From assembly GCF_001425205.1 (NCBI RefSeq), contig NZ_LMDW01000016.1:310001-374000 (forward strand): DNA of 64,000 bases, read 5' to 3'. The notes under the pieces were generated by a model. That model made no database searches, was not told where the DNA came from, and worked only from the letters and a program-made list of their open reading frames with translations. A program made the position numbers and the translations under genes. Of this stretch, positions 8,405 to 17,987 are shown piece by piece; positions within the stretch are counted from its first letter, which is position 1, and each line of letters starts with the position of its first letter. The DNA comes from Variovorax sp. Root411. Lineage in GTDB: Bacteria > Pseudomonadota > Gammaproteobacteria > Burkholderiales > Burkholderiaceae_C.

Positions 8405-9115
8405 CTATCGCGGATTTTTGAACTCACCGAACGGAAAAACTAGCTGATTGAGTCCCTCAAGGCTCTTTGGCTTGCGAAGAACGGCGCAGAAATCGAGAGG
8501 CGAGCGTACAGTTCGATGCTGAGCCGCGGCATTGGCGTGGGCCGCGACCTCTGCGCATGACCGCATCAGTTCATCGAAGGGCAGGGCGTTGCCGACCATG
8601 ACTTCGTCCTCGAGCATCTTGGCGTAGTCTGTGGCAAGCGCTTCCCGGGCAGCGCCTTCGGGCACGATCTGCAAGGCACCTTGCACTGCACTGGCGTAAT
8701 CGATGACCTCGCCGCCGGCGTCCTTCTCGCTGAAGAATCGCAAGCGCTTCCCGGGCAGCGCCTTCGGGCACGATCTGCAAGGCACCTTGCACTGCACTGG
8801 CGTAATCGATGACCTCGCCGCCGGCGTCCTTCTCGCTGAAGAAGCAGGACTTGTGCTCGGCCACCGCTCGGGCGACCGCCCGGTCGTCAATGGCGGTGCC
8901 GAAGTGCGCGCTCCGCATGATCGCGGCCAGGTCATGCCAATGTCGCGCATAGCGTTCGCCACGGATTCGCCCTTGAGCGCAATAGACGTGTGCCGCGGTG
9001 GCTTTCTCCCAGAATGTCCGCGCGACGTTCATCACCTGCGGAGATGCCACCGGGAAGGTCACGCCATCAACCTGAAGATCGAGGGCGGGCGGGTTTTTCT
9101 CGCGTTCGAGGGCTG
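8405..9115 (-). pseudogene. AbiEii/AbiGii-type nucleotidyltransferase toxin remnant
   Basis: The minus strand encodes the C-terminal half of an AbiEii-like (DUF1814) toxin: VASPQVMNVARTFWEKATAAHVYC, RYARHWHDLAAIMRS, then KMLEDEVMVGNALPFDELM. The N-terminal nucleotidyltransferase core is missing, and no AbiEi antitoxin precedes it. The frame is also broken: a perfect 104-bp unit is present twice with period 106 bp, not a multiple of three, so reading shifts by one base. Either copy alone would restore the frame. It converges on guaA and looks like the residue of an accessory element that is still decaying. Confidence 0.8.
8634..8843. repeat. perfect 104-bp tandem duplication
   Basis: Bases 8634-8737 and 8740-8843 are identical over 104 bp and separated by the dinucleotide TC (8738-8739). 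The duplication lies inside the AbiEii-like remnant and causes its frameshift. Perfect identity means it is recent or an assembly artefact. Confidence 0.97.
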
Positions 9116-9202
9116 ATCTGTTCTGCCGCTGATCTGCAGTCTCTGTATCTGTTGCGCGGTGAGAGGGCTGGCGACAATGAACCTCCCTTTCACGGAAGCG
9201 CC

Positions 9203-9697
9203 ATGACAGCAGAGACGACACGAGACCAGATCGCCGACCAGATTGCGGCGGAGCTGGGCCACAGCTTCGACGGCGAGATCATTGCCGGCGGCCACTATGT
9301 GCCGCTCGTGCGCGACGGCCGCACGGTCTACCTCAGCGGCCAGGTGCCGCGCGTGGGCACCACGGTGGTGGTCACAGGCCGCGTGGGCGACACGGTGTCG
9401 CTCGACAAGGCCCGCGAAGGCGCGCAGATCTGCACGCTGCGCAGCCTCGCGCTGCTGCGCAGGGCCTTCGGGTCGCTCGATGCCATCGAGAAAGTCTTGC
9501 GCGTCGGCGTGTTCGTGCAATGCACGGCCGACTTCACGCAGCAGAGCGAAGTGGCAGATGCCGCTTCCGACCTTTTGCACCGCGTGTTCGGCGAGGCCGG
9601 CGTGCACGTGCGCACGGCAGTCGGCGTCTATGCACTACCGAAGAATGCGACGGTCGAAGTCGAGATGACGGTCGCCGCCAAGCAGCACATCGGCTAG
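9203..9697 (+). CDS. RidA/YjgF-like family protein
   Basis: A 164-aa member of the Rid superfamily, whose best known members hydrolyse reactive enamine/imine intermediates from PLP enzymes. It is longer than canonical RidA (about 130 aa) because of an N-terminal extension. YLSGQVPRV and the RSLALLRRAFGSLDAIEKVLRVGVFV segment fit the fold. The substrate Arg is not clear in this divergent subgroup. ATG 9203 follows the AbiEii remnant. Its stop overlaps the convergent DUF72 stop by 4 bp. Confidence 0.87.
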   Translation: MTAETTRDQIADQIAAELGHSFDGEIIAGGHYVPLVRDGRTVYLSGQVPRVGTTVVVTGRVGDTVSLDKAREGAQICTLRSLALLRRAFGSLDAIEKVLRVGVFVQCTADFTQQSEVADAASDLLHRVFGEAGVHVRTAVGVYALPKNATVEVEMTVAAKQHIG

Positions 9698-10776
9698 CGC
9701 GACGTGAAGCCGATGAGGTCGCGTGCCAGCTGGGCAATGGTCAGCGGCGCGCAGCCTTCGGCGTTGTTGCTGACGGTGACGAAGGCGTTCTGGCCCGCGC
9801 GCGTGGTTCCCGCGATCACCTTGGCCAGCGCCGTGCGCGTCTCGGGATCTGGGTCGACGATCTTGTCGAAGGGGCCGTAGAGCTTTTCCGCATCCTCATA
9901 GCCGAAGCGGCCGTGGCGCCGGTGCAGGTTCCAGCGGCACACCAGCGGACCGGCCCATAGCGCACGCAGCATCGGCAACTGGTCTTCGATGGGGGGCATC
10001 TTGGCGTGCAGGCCCATGCAGAAGGTGGCGCGCACGCTGCGCAGCATCGCGGCGAAGGCGGGGTTCAGCAACTGCGGGTCGCGCACTTCGACGGCGATCA
10101 CCGCATCGGGCGCAACCGATGTGAGGTCGGGCAGCGAGTCGAGCATCTCGGCGATGCGCGCCAGCAGGGCGGGCTGGTCGGCCAGCAGGTGGCCCGGAAT
10201 CGGGCTCAGCTGAAACACCAGCACGCCGATGCGATGGCCCAGCCCTTCGAGCGCGGGCAGCACGAACTCCTGCCGCGCGATCTCGCTGCTGAGGAACACG
10301 GGGTTGGCCTGCATGCCGCGGCCGCTTTCGTCGCGCACGGTGGCATCGGTCACGAGGCTCGGCGCCTTCACCACGAAGCGGAAGTCGTCCGGCACCATCG
10401 CCGCGTAGCGCGCGTACTGGCTGGCGGTGAGGGCGCGGTAGAAATTGCGGTCCAGGCTCACGGTGCGAAACAACGGGTGCTTCGCCAGCGCCGAGAGGCC
10501 GTTCTTCGACAGCACGGTCTCGGCATATTCGCCGTCCCAAACCAGGTCGGCCCAGCCCGGATAGCTCCACGACGAGGTGCCGAGCCGCAGTTCGGACGGC
10601 AATGCGGCGGCCAGCTCGACCAGCGCCGGATCGGTGGAAGCGGGCTCGACCGTGCCGGTGCGCGGCTTCTTCTTCGCGGGCGGGTCAACTTCCGTCTTGG
10701 CGGGCGCTGGCGCCGCCGCGGACGCCTCTTCAGGGCGCGGAAGATCGGGAAAAAGAGAGTCCTGTACGTCAGCCAT
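9694..10776 (-). CDS. DUF72 domain-containing protein (YecE-like)
   Basis: A 360-aa protein. After an N-terminal Pro/Ala/Lys-rich, probably disordered stretch of about 55 residues comes the DUF72 TIM-barrel domain: LRLGTSSWSYPGW, DRNFYRAL, FRFVVKAPS, AVEVRDPQLLNPAF and ending NNAEGCAPLTIAQLARDL. Family function is unknown. ATG 10776 was chosen as the first start giving the MADVQDSLFPDLP motif that resembles a clamp-binding QxxLFP peptide, though that reading is speculative. It diverges from the kinase gene by 62 bp. Confidence 0.85.
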   Translation of the reverse strand: MADVQDSLFPDLPRPEEASAAAPAPAKTEVDPPAKKKPRTGTVEPASTDPALVELAAALPSELRLGTSSWSYPGWADLVWDGEYAETVLSKNGLSALAKHPLFRTVSLDRNFYRALTASQYARYAAMVPDDFRFVVKAPSLVTDATVRDESGRGMQANPVFLSSEIARQEFVLPALEGLGHRIGVLVFQLSPIPGHLLADQPALLARIAEMLDSLPDLTSVAPDAVIAVEVRDPQLLNPAFAAMLRSVRATFCMGLHAKMPPIEDQLPMLRALWAGPLVCRWNLHRRHGRFGYEDAEKLYGPFDKIVDPDPETRTALAKVIAGTTRAGQNAFVTVSNNAEGCAPLTIAQLARDLIGFTSR

Positions 10777-10838
10777 GTCTGGACCCGCATTCTCGGCCAA
10801 CGCCGGATGGGCTCGCCGCGCCGGGCACAATCCGCGCC

Positions 10839-12317
10839 ATGAAACAGTGGATGCGCACGCAGGGTGGTTGGTGGCTGGCATGGCTGGCGCTCACCGCCGC
10901 GGGCGCGGTGTGGCTCGCGCGCGCCGAACTGGAGCAGATTCACCAGGACTTCGAGACCGACGTACGCATCGCGCACCGGCTCATGAGCCAGCAGATGGTG
11001 CAGTACGACGCCGTGCTGGCCACGCTCGCGCTGCTGGAGCCGAGCACCGGCGCGGACCAACCGGAGCAGCGCCTGCCTTCGGTGTATTCGTCGATCCTGC
11101 GCGTGCAGCGGCGCGACCGCGACGAGCCTTGGGCAGACAGTGCGCAGGCCGGCGCACTGGCCGCGGCCGAGGCGCGTTCGCGCAGCCAGCAGCGCCCCGA
11201 ACTCGCCATGCTCGACCTGGCCCATGGCCGCTATGCGCTCGTGATCGGCGCCACGCCGTTCAGCTACGCGCTCGACATCGACCTGGCCGGCTCCGTGCCG
11301 TGGCGCGACTGGCCGATGGACCCGCAACGCAGCCCCGTGCGGTTGAGCCTGCAGCGCGACGGACAGCAACTGATGCTGCAACCCGGTGTGCCGGCCGCCA
11401 ACGGCTGGCGCTTCGGCCTGACCAAGGCGCTGGCCTCGCCGAGCCAACCCTTCGACCTCGTGGCCGAGCGGCAGGTGGGGTGGGGCGAGCTGCCGTGGCG
11501 CCGCATCGCTGGCTGGGCCGCGGCCGTGGCGGTGCTGCTCGCCGGCCTGTGGGCCGCACAGCGCCAGCGGGTTGCGCGGCGGCGGGCCGAGGAGCTGCTG
11601 CGGCTCGGGCAGGTCGCGCGGCTCAATGCGCTGGGCGAGCTGTCGGCGGGCCTCGCGCATGAACTCAACCAGCCGCTCACGGCGGTGTTGGCCAACGCGC
11701 AGGCCGCGCGCCGCTTGCTCGACGACGAGCCGCCGGACCTGGCCACGGCGCGCGACGCGATGGGCCAGGCTGTCGAGCAGGCGCGCCGCGCGGCCGGCGT
11801 GGTGGGGCGCCTGCGTCGCGTCATCGAGCGTCCAGAGGCCGGCGGCGACGCGAAGCCGCTGGTGCTGCAGGAGGTGGTGCGCAGCGCCATGCACCTGCTG
11901 GCGCCGGAGTTCGCGAAGCACACGATCAACGCGCAGTTCGACGCCACCGCGCAGGCGCCGGTGCGCGTGCAGGCCGAGGCAGTGGCCCTCGAGCAGATCG
12001 TGCACAACCTGCTGATGAACGCGCTTCAGGCGCTCGAGCTCGTGCCGGCGGCCGAGCGGCGCCTCGTCGTCTCGGTCGGCCGCAATGGGCAGGAGGGTGT
12101 GCTGACCGTGACCGACAACGGACGCGGCATTGCGCCCGAAGCGCTGCCGCGCCTCTTCGAACCTTTCTTCAGCACGCGCGAAGGCGGGCTGGGCCTCGGC
12201 CTGAGCCTCAGCGAAACCCTGGCCGGCGGCATGGGCGGCAGCCTGAGCGCGGCCAACGCCTCGCCGCGCGGCGCGCGCTTCACCCTGTTGCTGCCACTGG
12301 TCGCGCCGTCCCCGTGA
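10839..12317 (+). CDS. membrane sensor histidine kinase
   Basis: A 492-aa inner-membrane kinase. Transmembrane segments at about 11-28 and 223-240 enclose a periplasmic sensor of about 195 residues with no recognised fold. The cytoplasmic part has the H-box GELSAGLAHELNQPL (phospho-acceptor His274), followed by HATPase motifs NLLMNALQA, VTDNGRGI and EGGLGLGLSLS. The H-box with an ELNQPL motif is typical of DctB/FixL/TodS-like kinases paired with FixJ-type regulators. It overlaps the response-regulator gene by 4 bp. The ligand is not evident; the secreted GlcG/HbpS-like protein downstream is a candidate accessory sensor. Confidence 0.93.
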   Translation: MKQWMRTQGGWWLAWLALTAAGAVWLARAELEQIHQDFETDVRIAHRLMSQQMVQYDAVLATLALLEPSTGADQPEQRLPSVYSSILRVQRRDRDEPWADSAQAGALAAAEARSRSQQRPELAMLDLAHGRYALVIGATPFSYALDIDLAGSVPWRDWPMDPQRSPVRLSLQRDGQQLMLQPGVPAANGWRFGLTKALASPSQPFDLVAERQVGWGELPWRRIAGWAAAVAVLLAGLWAAQRQRVARRRAEELLRLGQVARLNALGELSAGLAHELNQPLTAVLANAQAARRLLDDEPPDLATARDAMGQAVEQARRAAGVVGRLRRVIERPEAGGDAKPLVLQEVVRSAMHLLAPEFAKHTINAQFDATAQAPVRVQAEAVALEQIVHNLLMNALQALELVPAAERRLVVSVGRNGQEGVLTVTDNGRGIAPEALPRLFEPFFSTREGGLGLGLSLSETLAGGMGGSLSAANASPRGARFTLLLPLVAPSP

Positions 12318-12952
12318 ACACATCGAGCATCCATCCACCGCAATCCCCGCTGGTCCACTTGATCGACGACGACCAGGCAGTGCGCGACAGCCTGTCGCTG
12401 CTGATCGGCACGGTCGGCCTGCGCGTTCAGGCCTGGGCCGACCCGCAGGCCTTCATCGACGGCTTCGACCGCGCGAGCGTCGGCGCCATCGTGCTCGACG
12501 TGCGCATGCCCGGCATCAGCGGGCTGACGGTGCTCGACCGTCTGGTGGCGCAGGGCGTCGACCAGCCCGTGATCATGCTGACCGGCCACGGCACGGTCGA
12601 GATGTGCCGCCGCGCCTTCAAGGCCGGCGCGGCCGAGTTTCTCGAAAAGCCGGTGGACGACGAGCAATTGCTCGAAGCCATGCAGCATGCCGTGCGCCAA
12701 CACGTGCGCTCGCGCGAACGCTCGCAGGCCGACAACGCCGCGCGCGAGCGGGTGGCGCAGCTGTCCGAGCGCGAGCGCGAGGTGCTCGCCTTCATCGTGC
12801 AGGGGCTGACCAACAAGGAGATCGCGCGCGCGCTCGCGCTGTCGCCGCGCACGGTCGAGACGCACCGCGCCAACCTGTTTGCCAAGCTCGGCTGCGATTC
12901 GCTCGCGCAATTGATACGGCGCTATGCCGTGCTGGTGGACAGCGCTGCGTAG
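12314..12952 (+). CDS. FixJ/LuxR-type response regulator
   Basis: A 212-aa two-domain regulator. The receiver has the acidic pocket IDDD (18-20), phospho-acceptor Asp62 (VLDVRMPG), the MLTGHG switch Thr and FLEKPVDD Lys. The C-terminal LuxR-type helix-turn-helix (about 145-205) reads LSEREREVLAFIVQGLTNKEIA...SPRTVETHR. Translation starts at GTG 12314, coupled to the kinase stop. An inverted repeat 3 bp after its stop precedes the downstream gene and may be its binding site. Confidence 0.94.
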   Translation: MNTSSIHPPQSPLVHLIDDDQAVRDSLSLLIGTVGLRVQAWADPQAFIDGFDRASVGAIVLDVRMPGISGLTVLDRLVAQGVDQPVIMLTGHGTVEMCRRAFKAGAAEFLEKPVDDEQLLEAMQHAVRQHVRSRERSQADNAARERVAQLSEREREVLAFIVQGLTNKEIARALALSPRTVETHRANLFAKLGCDSLAQLIRRYAVLVDSAA

Positions 12953-12955
12953 AAC

Positions 12956-13012
12956 TACGGAGCACCGCGCGTAGCCGTACGAATGGCCGTTGCGCGCCGG
13001 GTTTTCTACAGT
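12956..13012 (+). promoter_or_regulatory. candidate response-regulator site and promoter
   Basis: TACGG (12956-12960) and CCGTA (12975-12979) form an inverted repeat with a 14-bp spacer. A -10-like TACAGT follows at 13007-13012, and the -35 zone near 12984 is poor. A symmetric site just upstream of a weak -35 is what an activator-dependent promoter looks like. A GGAG site precedes ATG 13071. Confidence 0.35.
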
Positions 13013-13070
13013 GGCGCAGCCGTCGGCAACAGCCGGCGCAACCACCCGCATCCACTGGAGAAAACGAACA

Positions 13071-13580
13071 ATGCATTCCATCCTTCGCCTCGGCGGCCTC
13101 GCCGCTCTGCTCGCCGCTTCCGCAGTCCAGGCCCAGACGCCCGCACCCGCGGCTTCGACCGTGCGCACCGAAAAGAACATGTCGCTCGCACTGGCCAACC
13201 AGATCGCGGCCGAAGCCGTGGCCGCCTGCGCGGCCAACGGCTACAACGTGGCGGCGACCGTGGTCGACCGCGCCGGCACCGTGCGTGCCGTGCAGCGCGC
13301 CGACAACGCCGGCCCGCACACGCTGGCTTCGAGCGAGCGCAAGGCCTGGACCTCGGCCTCGGCCAAGAGCCCGACGCAGGCCATGATGGAAGGCGCGCAG
13401 AAGAACGCAGGTGCGGCCAACCTGGTCTACCTGCCGGGCTTCCTGCTGCTGGGCGGCGGCGTGCCGGTCAAGTCGGGCAATGAAGTGATCGGCGCGGTCG
13501 GTGTGGGCGGCGCACCCGGCGGCCACCTCGACGACCAGTGCGCCAACGCGGCGCTGGAAAAGGTCAAGGGCCTGCTCTGA
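13071..13580 (+). CDS. secreted GlcG/HbpS family (DUF336) protein
   Basis: A 169-aa protein with a Sec signal peptide (1-21, ending VQA-QT) followed by a Haem_degrading (PF03928) domain: LALANQIAAEAVAACAANGYNVAATVVDRAG, RADNAGPHTLASSERKAWTSAS, LLGGGVPV and GAVGVGGAPGGHLDDQCANAAL. HbpS of Streptomyces is a secreted haem-binding octamer that modulates the SenS/SenR two-component system. Here the gene directly follows a kinase/regulator pair. It should be periplasmic. Haem binding is not shown by the sequence. The stop overlaps the ankyrin gene start by one base. Confidence 0.92.
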   Translation: MHSILRLGGLAALLAASAVQAQTPAPAASTVRTEKNMSLALANQIAAEAVAACAANGYNVAATVVDRAGTVRAVQRADNAGPHTLASSERKAWTSASAKSPTQAMMEGAQKNAGAANLVYLPGFLLLGGGVPVKSGNEVIGAVGVGGAPGGHLDDQCANAALEKVKGLL

Positions 13581-14278
13581 TGAAGGCGTGCGGCATCTGG
13601 CCGGGTGTGATGGCGATAACGCTCGGGTTGGGCGTGCCGGTCAGTGCGCTCGCCCAGGTGCCGCCGCTGGCAGCGGAGGTGCTGGCCTACGAAGGACTGC
13701 ACCAGGCCGCATGGCATGGCGACCTGCAGAAGCTGAAGGCGCTGGCCGCCTCGGGCGCCAACCTCGATGCGCGCGACACGCGTGGCCGCACGCCGCTGCA
13801 TGTCGCCACGCATGCGCGGCAGCGCGAGGCGATCAAGCTGCTGGCCAAGGCCGGCGCCAACCTCGATCTGCTCGACGACGACCGCTACGACGCGGTCACC
13901 ATCGCGTCGGTGGCCGATGACACGCCGACGCTTTCGCTGCTGCTGTCGCTTGGCGCCAAGGCCGGGCAGACCACGAGCCGCTACGACGGCACCGCGCTGA
14001 TCGCGGCCGCACACCTCGGGCACGACGAGGTGGTGCGGCGGTTGATCTCGGCCGGTGCGCCGCTCGACCACGTCAACAACCTGCACTGGACGGCCGTGAT
14101 CGAATCCATCGTGCTCGGCGATGGCGGCCCGCGCCACCAGCGCACGCTGGCCGCGCTGATCGATGCCGGCGCCAGCCTAAAACTGGCCGACCGCCAGGGC
14201 AACACGCCGCTGCAGCTGGCCAAGGCGCGCGGCTACGCCGCGATGGTGAAACTCCTGGAGGCGCCGCGTACAAGATAG
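13580..14278 (+). CDS. exported ankyrin-repeat protein
   Basis: A 232-aa protein with an N-terminal signal peptide (about 1-26, ending ALAQV) and roughly five ankyrin repeats, for example LHQAAWHGDLQKLKALAASGANLDARD, TPLHVATHARQREAIKLL and TPLQLAKARGYAAMVKLLEA. It is presumably periplasmic and mediates protein contacts. The one-base overlap with the GlcG/HbpS gene (TGATG) suggests translational coupling and joint action. It has no catalytic domain. Confidence 0.9.
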   Translation: MKACGIWPGVMAITLGLGVPVSALAQVPPLAAEVLAYEGLHQAAWHGDLQKLKALAASGANLDARDTRGRTPLHVATHARQREAIKLLAKAGANLDLLDDDRYDAVTIASVADDTPTLSLLLSLGAKAGQTTSRYDGTALIAAAHLGHDEVVRRLISAGAPLDHVNNLHWTAVIESIVLGDGGPRHQRTLAALIDAGASLKLADRQGNTPLQLAKARGYAAMVKLLEAPRTR

Positions 14279-14323
14279 GGGCGGCTCGGGGACAATCGGG
14301 CCTCGCCACGAGGAAAAACGCCC

Positions 14324-14968
14324 ATGTACATGCCCCCGCAGTTCAATGCCAAGGATCCGTCCATCGCGCTGGAGCTGATGCGCTCGCACCCATTCGCGAG
14401 CCTGATCTCGAACGACGACGACGGGCTGCCGTACGTCACGCACCTGCCGCTGGTGGCCGAGCCGCGCGGAGGCGACGAACTGGTGCTGCTGGGGCATTGC
14501 GCCAAGCCCAATCCGCACTGGCGCTACCTGCAGGCGCGACCCCAGGCGGTCGTCACCTTCCTCGGTCCGCATTCGTACCTTTCGCCTTCGGTGTACCCCG
14601 ACCTGGCCCGCGTGCCGACCTGGAACTACCTCGCCGTGCACTGCACCGTCGAGGCCCGGCTGATCGAGGAGCCTGTGGACAAGGACGCGCTGCTCAAGAA
14701 ACTCATCGGCGACCACGAGCCTGCCTATGCGCAGCAGTGGCGCGACCTGGGCGAGGAGTTCCAGCTCAAGATGCTGGCCGGCATCACGGGCTTCGAGTTG
14801 CGCGTGACGGCGCTGCAATGCAAAGTCAAGCTCAACCAGCATCGCCGCGAGTCGCATGCCGCGATGCACGCGGTCTACAGCGCAGGCACGCCGGACGAGC
14901 AGGCGCTTGCCGTGTGGATGGGCCGGCTCGGCATGACGGCCGATGCGCCCGTGGCGGAGGAACGCTGA
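14324..14968 (+). CDS. FMN-binding negative transcriptional regulator (PaiB-like)
   Basis: A 214-aa protein of the FMN_bind_2/PaiB family, a split-barrel flavin-binding fold. It starts MYMPPQFNAKD and has GLPYVTHLPLV, HCAKPNPHWRYL, VVTFLGPHSYLSPSVY and the C-terminal KLNQHRRESH typical of the family. B. subtilis PaiB is linked to repression of sporulation and protease genes, but most members are uncharacterised and many may be flavin oxidoreductases. GAGG lies upstream. It leads a run of four tightly spaced genes ending in ldcA. Confidence 0.9.
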   Translation: MYMPPQFNAKDPSIALELMRSHPFASLISNDDDGLPYVTHLPLVAEPRGGDELVLLGHCAKPNPHWRYLQARPQAVVTFLGPHSYLSPSVYPDLARVPTWNYLAVHCTVEARLIEEPVDKDALLKKLIGDHEPAYAQQWRDLGEEFQLKMLAGITGFELRVTALQCKVKLNQHRRESHAAMHAVYSAGTPDEQALAVWMGRLGMTADAPVAEER

Positions 14969-14969
14969 G

Positions 14970-17255
<2,286 letters not shown>

Positions 17256-17279
17256 CCACGGGCAGGGAGAAGAAAGCGA

Positions 17280-17306
17280 AAAAAGAAAAACGGCCCCGAA
17301 GGGCCG
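17280..17306 (-). terminator. terminator of the 111-aa gene
   Basis: Stem CGGCCC (17291-17296) / GGGCCG (17301-17306) with loop CGAA. On the minus strand it is followed by a T-rich run (A-run 17280-17290). It lies 8 bp past the stop at 17315. It may also slow plus-strand reading from ldcA. Confidence 0.85.
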
Positions 17307-17314
17307 CCGCAGCT

Positions 17315-17650
17315 TCAGCTGTTGTTGCTGGTAAAGCGCTGATGCGCGCGAGGCCCCATCGAGCCCGGCAATCCGCCCTTGAACATGCTGTTGATGGCTT
17401 TCATCTGGCGGCGTGCGGCGGTTTCGCCGTCAATGGCACTCAGCGCCATCATCACGTCCTGGCGCAGGTACCAGAGTGCCTCGACGTCGGCCGCGAAGCG
17501 CACGCGTTGGCTGACGCGCTGCACCGAGTGGCCGCCATGGCCCTGAAGCACCGACAGCATTGCGGTGCGAATGCGCCCCAGCTGGCTCTCCGTCGCCTGG
17601 CGGGATCCGGAGCCGGGTACGTTCAGCAGGCGAAGGAGGCGGAGAAGCAT
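17315..17650 (-). CDS. conserved-looking hypothetical protein, 111 aa
   Basis: A small basic, mostly helical protein with no signal peptide or recognised domain. Features are an N-terminal Leu/Arg-rich segment, a central LWYLRQDVMMALSAIDGE helix and a C-terminal Gly/Pro stretch. Support for coding: high third-position GC, an open frame of full length and its own terminator. It converges on ldcA. No function can be assigned. Confidence 0.65.
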   Translation of the reverse strand: MLLRLLRLLNVPGSGSRQATESQLGRIRTAMLSVLQGHGGHSVQRVSQRVRFAADVEALWYLRQDVMMALSAIDGETAARRQMKAINSMFKGGLPGSMGPRAHQRFTSNNS

Positions 17651-17719
17651 GGACGGGATGCGTGTGGGAAGCCAGGACGGCCGCTACCTTAAGCCTCAGT
17701 TACGAGTTCCACAAGATCT

Positions 17720-17746
17720 GAAACGATGTTTCTTGTTTGTAAACAA
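17720..17746. promoter_or_regulatory. two adjacent palindromes in an AT-rich region
   Basis: GAAAC-GAT-GTTTC (17720-17732) abuts TTGTTT-GT-AAACAA (17733-17746). They lie in the 337-bp gap 17651-17987, which is AT-richer than its surroundings and holds no convincing gene. A weak hairpin CCCCG/CGGGG follows at 17829-17845. Regulation of the cyclase gene or the divergent 111-aa gene is possible. Confidence 0.35.
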
Positions 17747-17987
17747 CACCCTTTACTTAGTGTTTTCGCCGTCGTTGTGTTTTGTTTTCAAAAGTACTAC
17801 AAGCGGCCAAAAGACCCTGATATGCCTGCCCCGTTCCCGGCGGGGTATACCAAGCGGTCAACACGAAGAGGGCGCACGCCGTTTCATCTGTGCGTGAATG
17901 GATATAGCCAAGAGAGCTGCTTGCGGAGGAAGGTAGAGAGCCTGAACGTTCACAACCTGCGATAGAGAAATCGAGAATCACAACAAT

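Noticed and set aside
8634..8843. Tandem 104-bp repeat considered as a CRISPR or minisatellite
   Set aside because: Only two copies with a 2-bp linker inside a coding remnant. There are no spacers and no cas genes.
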